A stretch of 7,031 bases of DNA. Source: Bacteroidales bacterium UBA6340. GTDB lineage: Bacteria; Bacteroidota; Bacteroidia; Bacteroidales; Paludibacteraceae. A program made the position numbers and the translations under genes. Below, one piece after another: positions 6,912 to 7,031 of the stretch. Positions within the stretch are counted from its first letter, which is position 1; each line of letters begins with the position of its first letter. Under the pieces are notes generated by a model. That model had not been told where the DNA came from. It saw nothing but the letters and a program-made list of their open reading frames with translations, and ran no database searches. The stretch lies in NCBI GenBank assembly GCA_002440265.1, contig DJSG01000021.1, forward strand, positions 1 to 7,031. Direction: 5' to 3'.

Positions 6912-6962
6912 ATACACTAACGGCACAATAGGCAAGTATCGCTCATATCGTCAAAAAGGTAT

Positions 6963-6990
6963 ATTAACTATTAACCATTACTTATTATTA
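6963..6990. repeat. Heptamer array, ATTAACY units (right copy)
   Basis: ATTAACT (6963-6969) and ATTAACC (6970-6976) are followed by two degenerate units, ATTACTT and ATTATTA, all in 7-bp register. Same unit and orientation as the array at 5597-5627, and again directly followed by a hairpin. Confidence 0.65.
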
Positions 6991-7023
6991 CACTTAACTC
7001 GGGTTCTTCTCGAGTTAAGTGTA
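6989..7023. terminator. Hairpin with 13-bp stem, possible terminator or repeat element
   Basis: Arms 6989-7001 (TACACTTAACTCG) and 7011-7023 are perfectly complementary with a 9-nt loop (GGTTCTTCT). The stem is AT-richer than the one before sotB and has no following T-tract within the window. It may end transcripts from sotB or from a convergent gene beyond the right edge, or be part of a compound repeat with the adjacent heptamers. Confidence 0.5.
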
Positions 7024-7031
7024 TGATATTA

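Larger units (their letters stand above)
6827..7031. other. Gene-free tail carrying palindromes and repeats
   Basis: I see no credible reading frame or structured RNA gene in these 205 bases. They hold a GC-rich palindrome, a 7-bp inverted repeat around it (ATGAGCG at 6869-6875 against CGCTCAT at 6940-6946), a heptamer array and a terminal hairpin. The window ends here, so what lies beyond is unknown. Confidence 0.6.

Noticed and set aside
6951..6970. Reverse-strand Bacteroidetes promoter (TAnnTTTG type) near TATACCTTTTTG
   Set aside because: It misses the consensus G at the right place, has no -33 TTTG partner that I can see, and would read into the 3' end of sotB.
6989..7023. tRNA arm or small structured RNA gene
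   Set aside because: Only one stem-loop is present; there is no cloverleaf, anticodon arm or CCA end.

Overview
This window looks like chromosomal DNA from a member of the Bacteroidetes, most likely the order Bacteroidales (Bacteroides/Prevotella-like). The evidence is a pair of lipoprotein-type polysaccharide export (OPX) genes next to a Wzc-type tyrosine kinase, mostly weak or absent Shine-Dalgarno sites, a small PF05635-type four-helix-bundle gene, and 7-bp-period repeats of a type I recall from this phylum. The genus cannot be fixed from the sequence. All six recognisable genes lie on the + strand.

Layout. (1) Bases 1-504 look like a small cassette. An AT-richer four-helix-bundle gene (51-410) sits between two inverted arrays of a CATTGYG-type heptamer, at 1-18 and about 449-504. 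(2) Bases 418-4577 are a polysaccharide/capsule export module: two tandem paralogous OPX (Wza-like) lipoproteins and a Wzz/BY-kinase fusion (Wzc-like) with an unusually long Tyr/Gly/His-rich tail. (3) Overlapping the kinase stop codon is a lone BtuF/FhuD-like substrate-binding lipoprotein (about 4564-5601), with no permease or ATPase in view. (4) A heptamer array plus GC-rich hairpin (5597-5657) separates it from a SotB-type MFS efflux transporter (5669-6826). (5) The gene-free tail (6827-7031) holds a GC-rich palindrome and a second heptamer-array-plus-hairpin element.

How the genes work together. The OPX lipoproteins would form the outer-membrane/periplasmic exit channel. The Wzc-like protein would be the inner-membrane co-polymerase and autokinase that controls chain length and export. 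No glycosyltransferase, flippase, polymerase or cognate phosphatase gene is present, so the biosynthetic part must lie elsewhere, probably upstream. The binding protein and SotB are physically linked to this module but have no evident functional link.

The most interesting signals are repeat-related. The right-hand heptamer array of the first cassette runs into the first OPX gene and encodes its start region and part of its lipoprotein signal peptide. A different heptamer family, each time followed by a hairpin, brackets sotB and supplies the stop codon of the preceding gene. The + strand also changes from G-rich to C-rich part-way through the apparent operon, although every gene has the same orientation.
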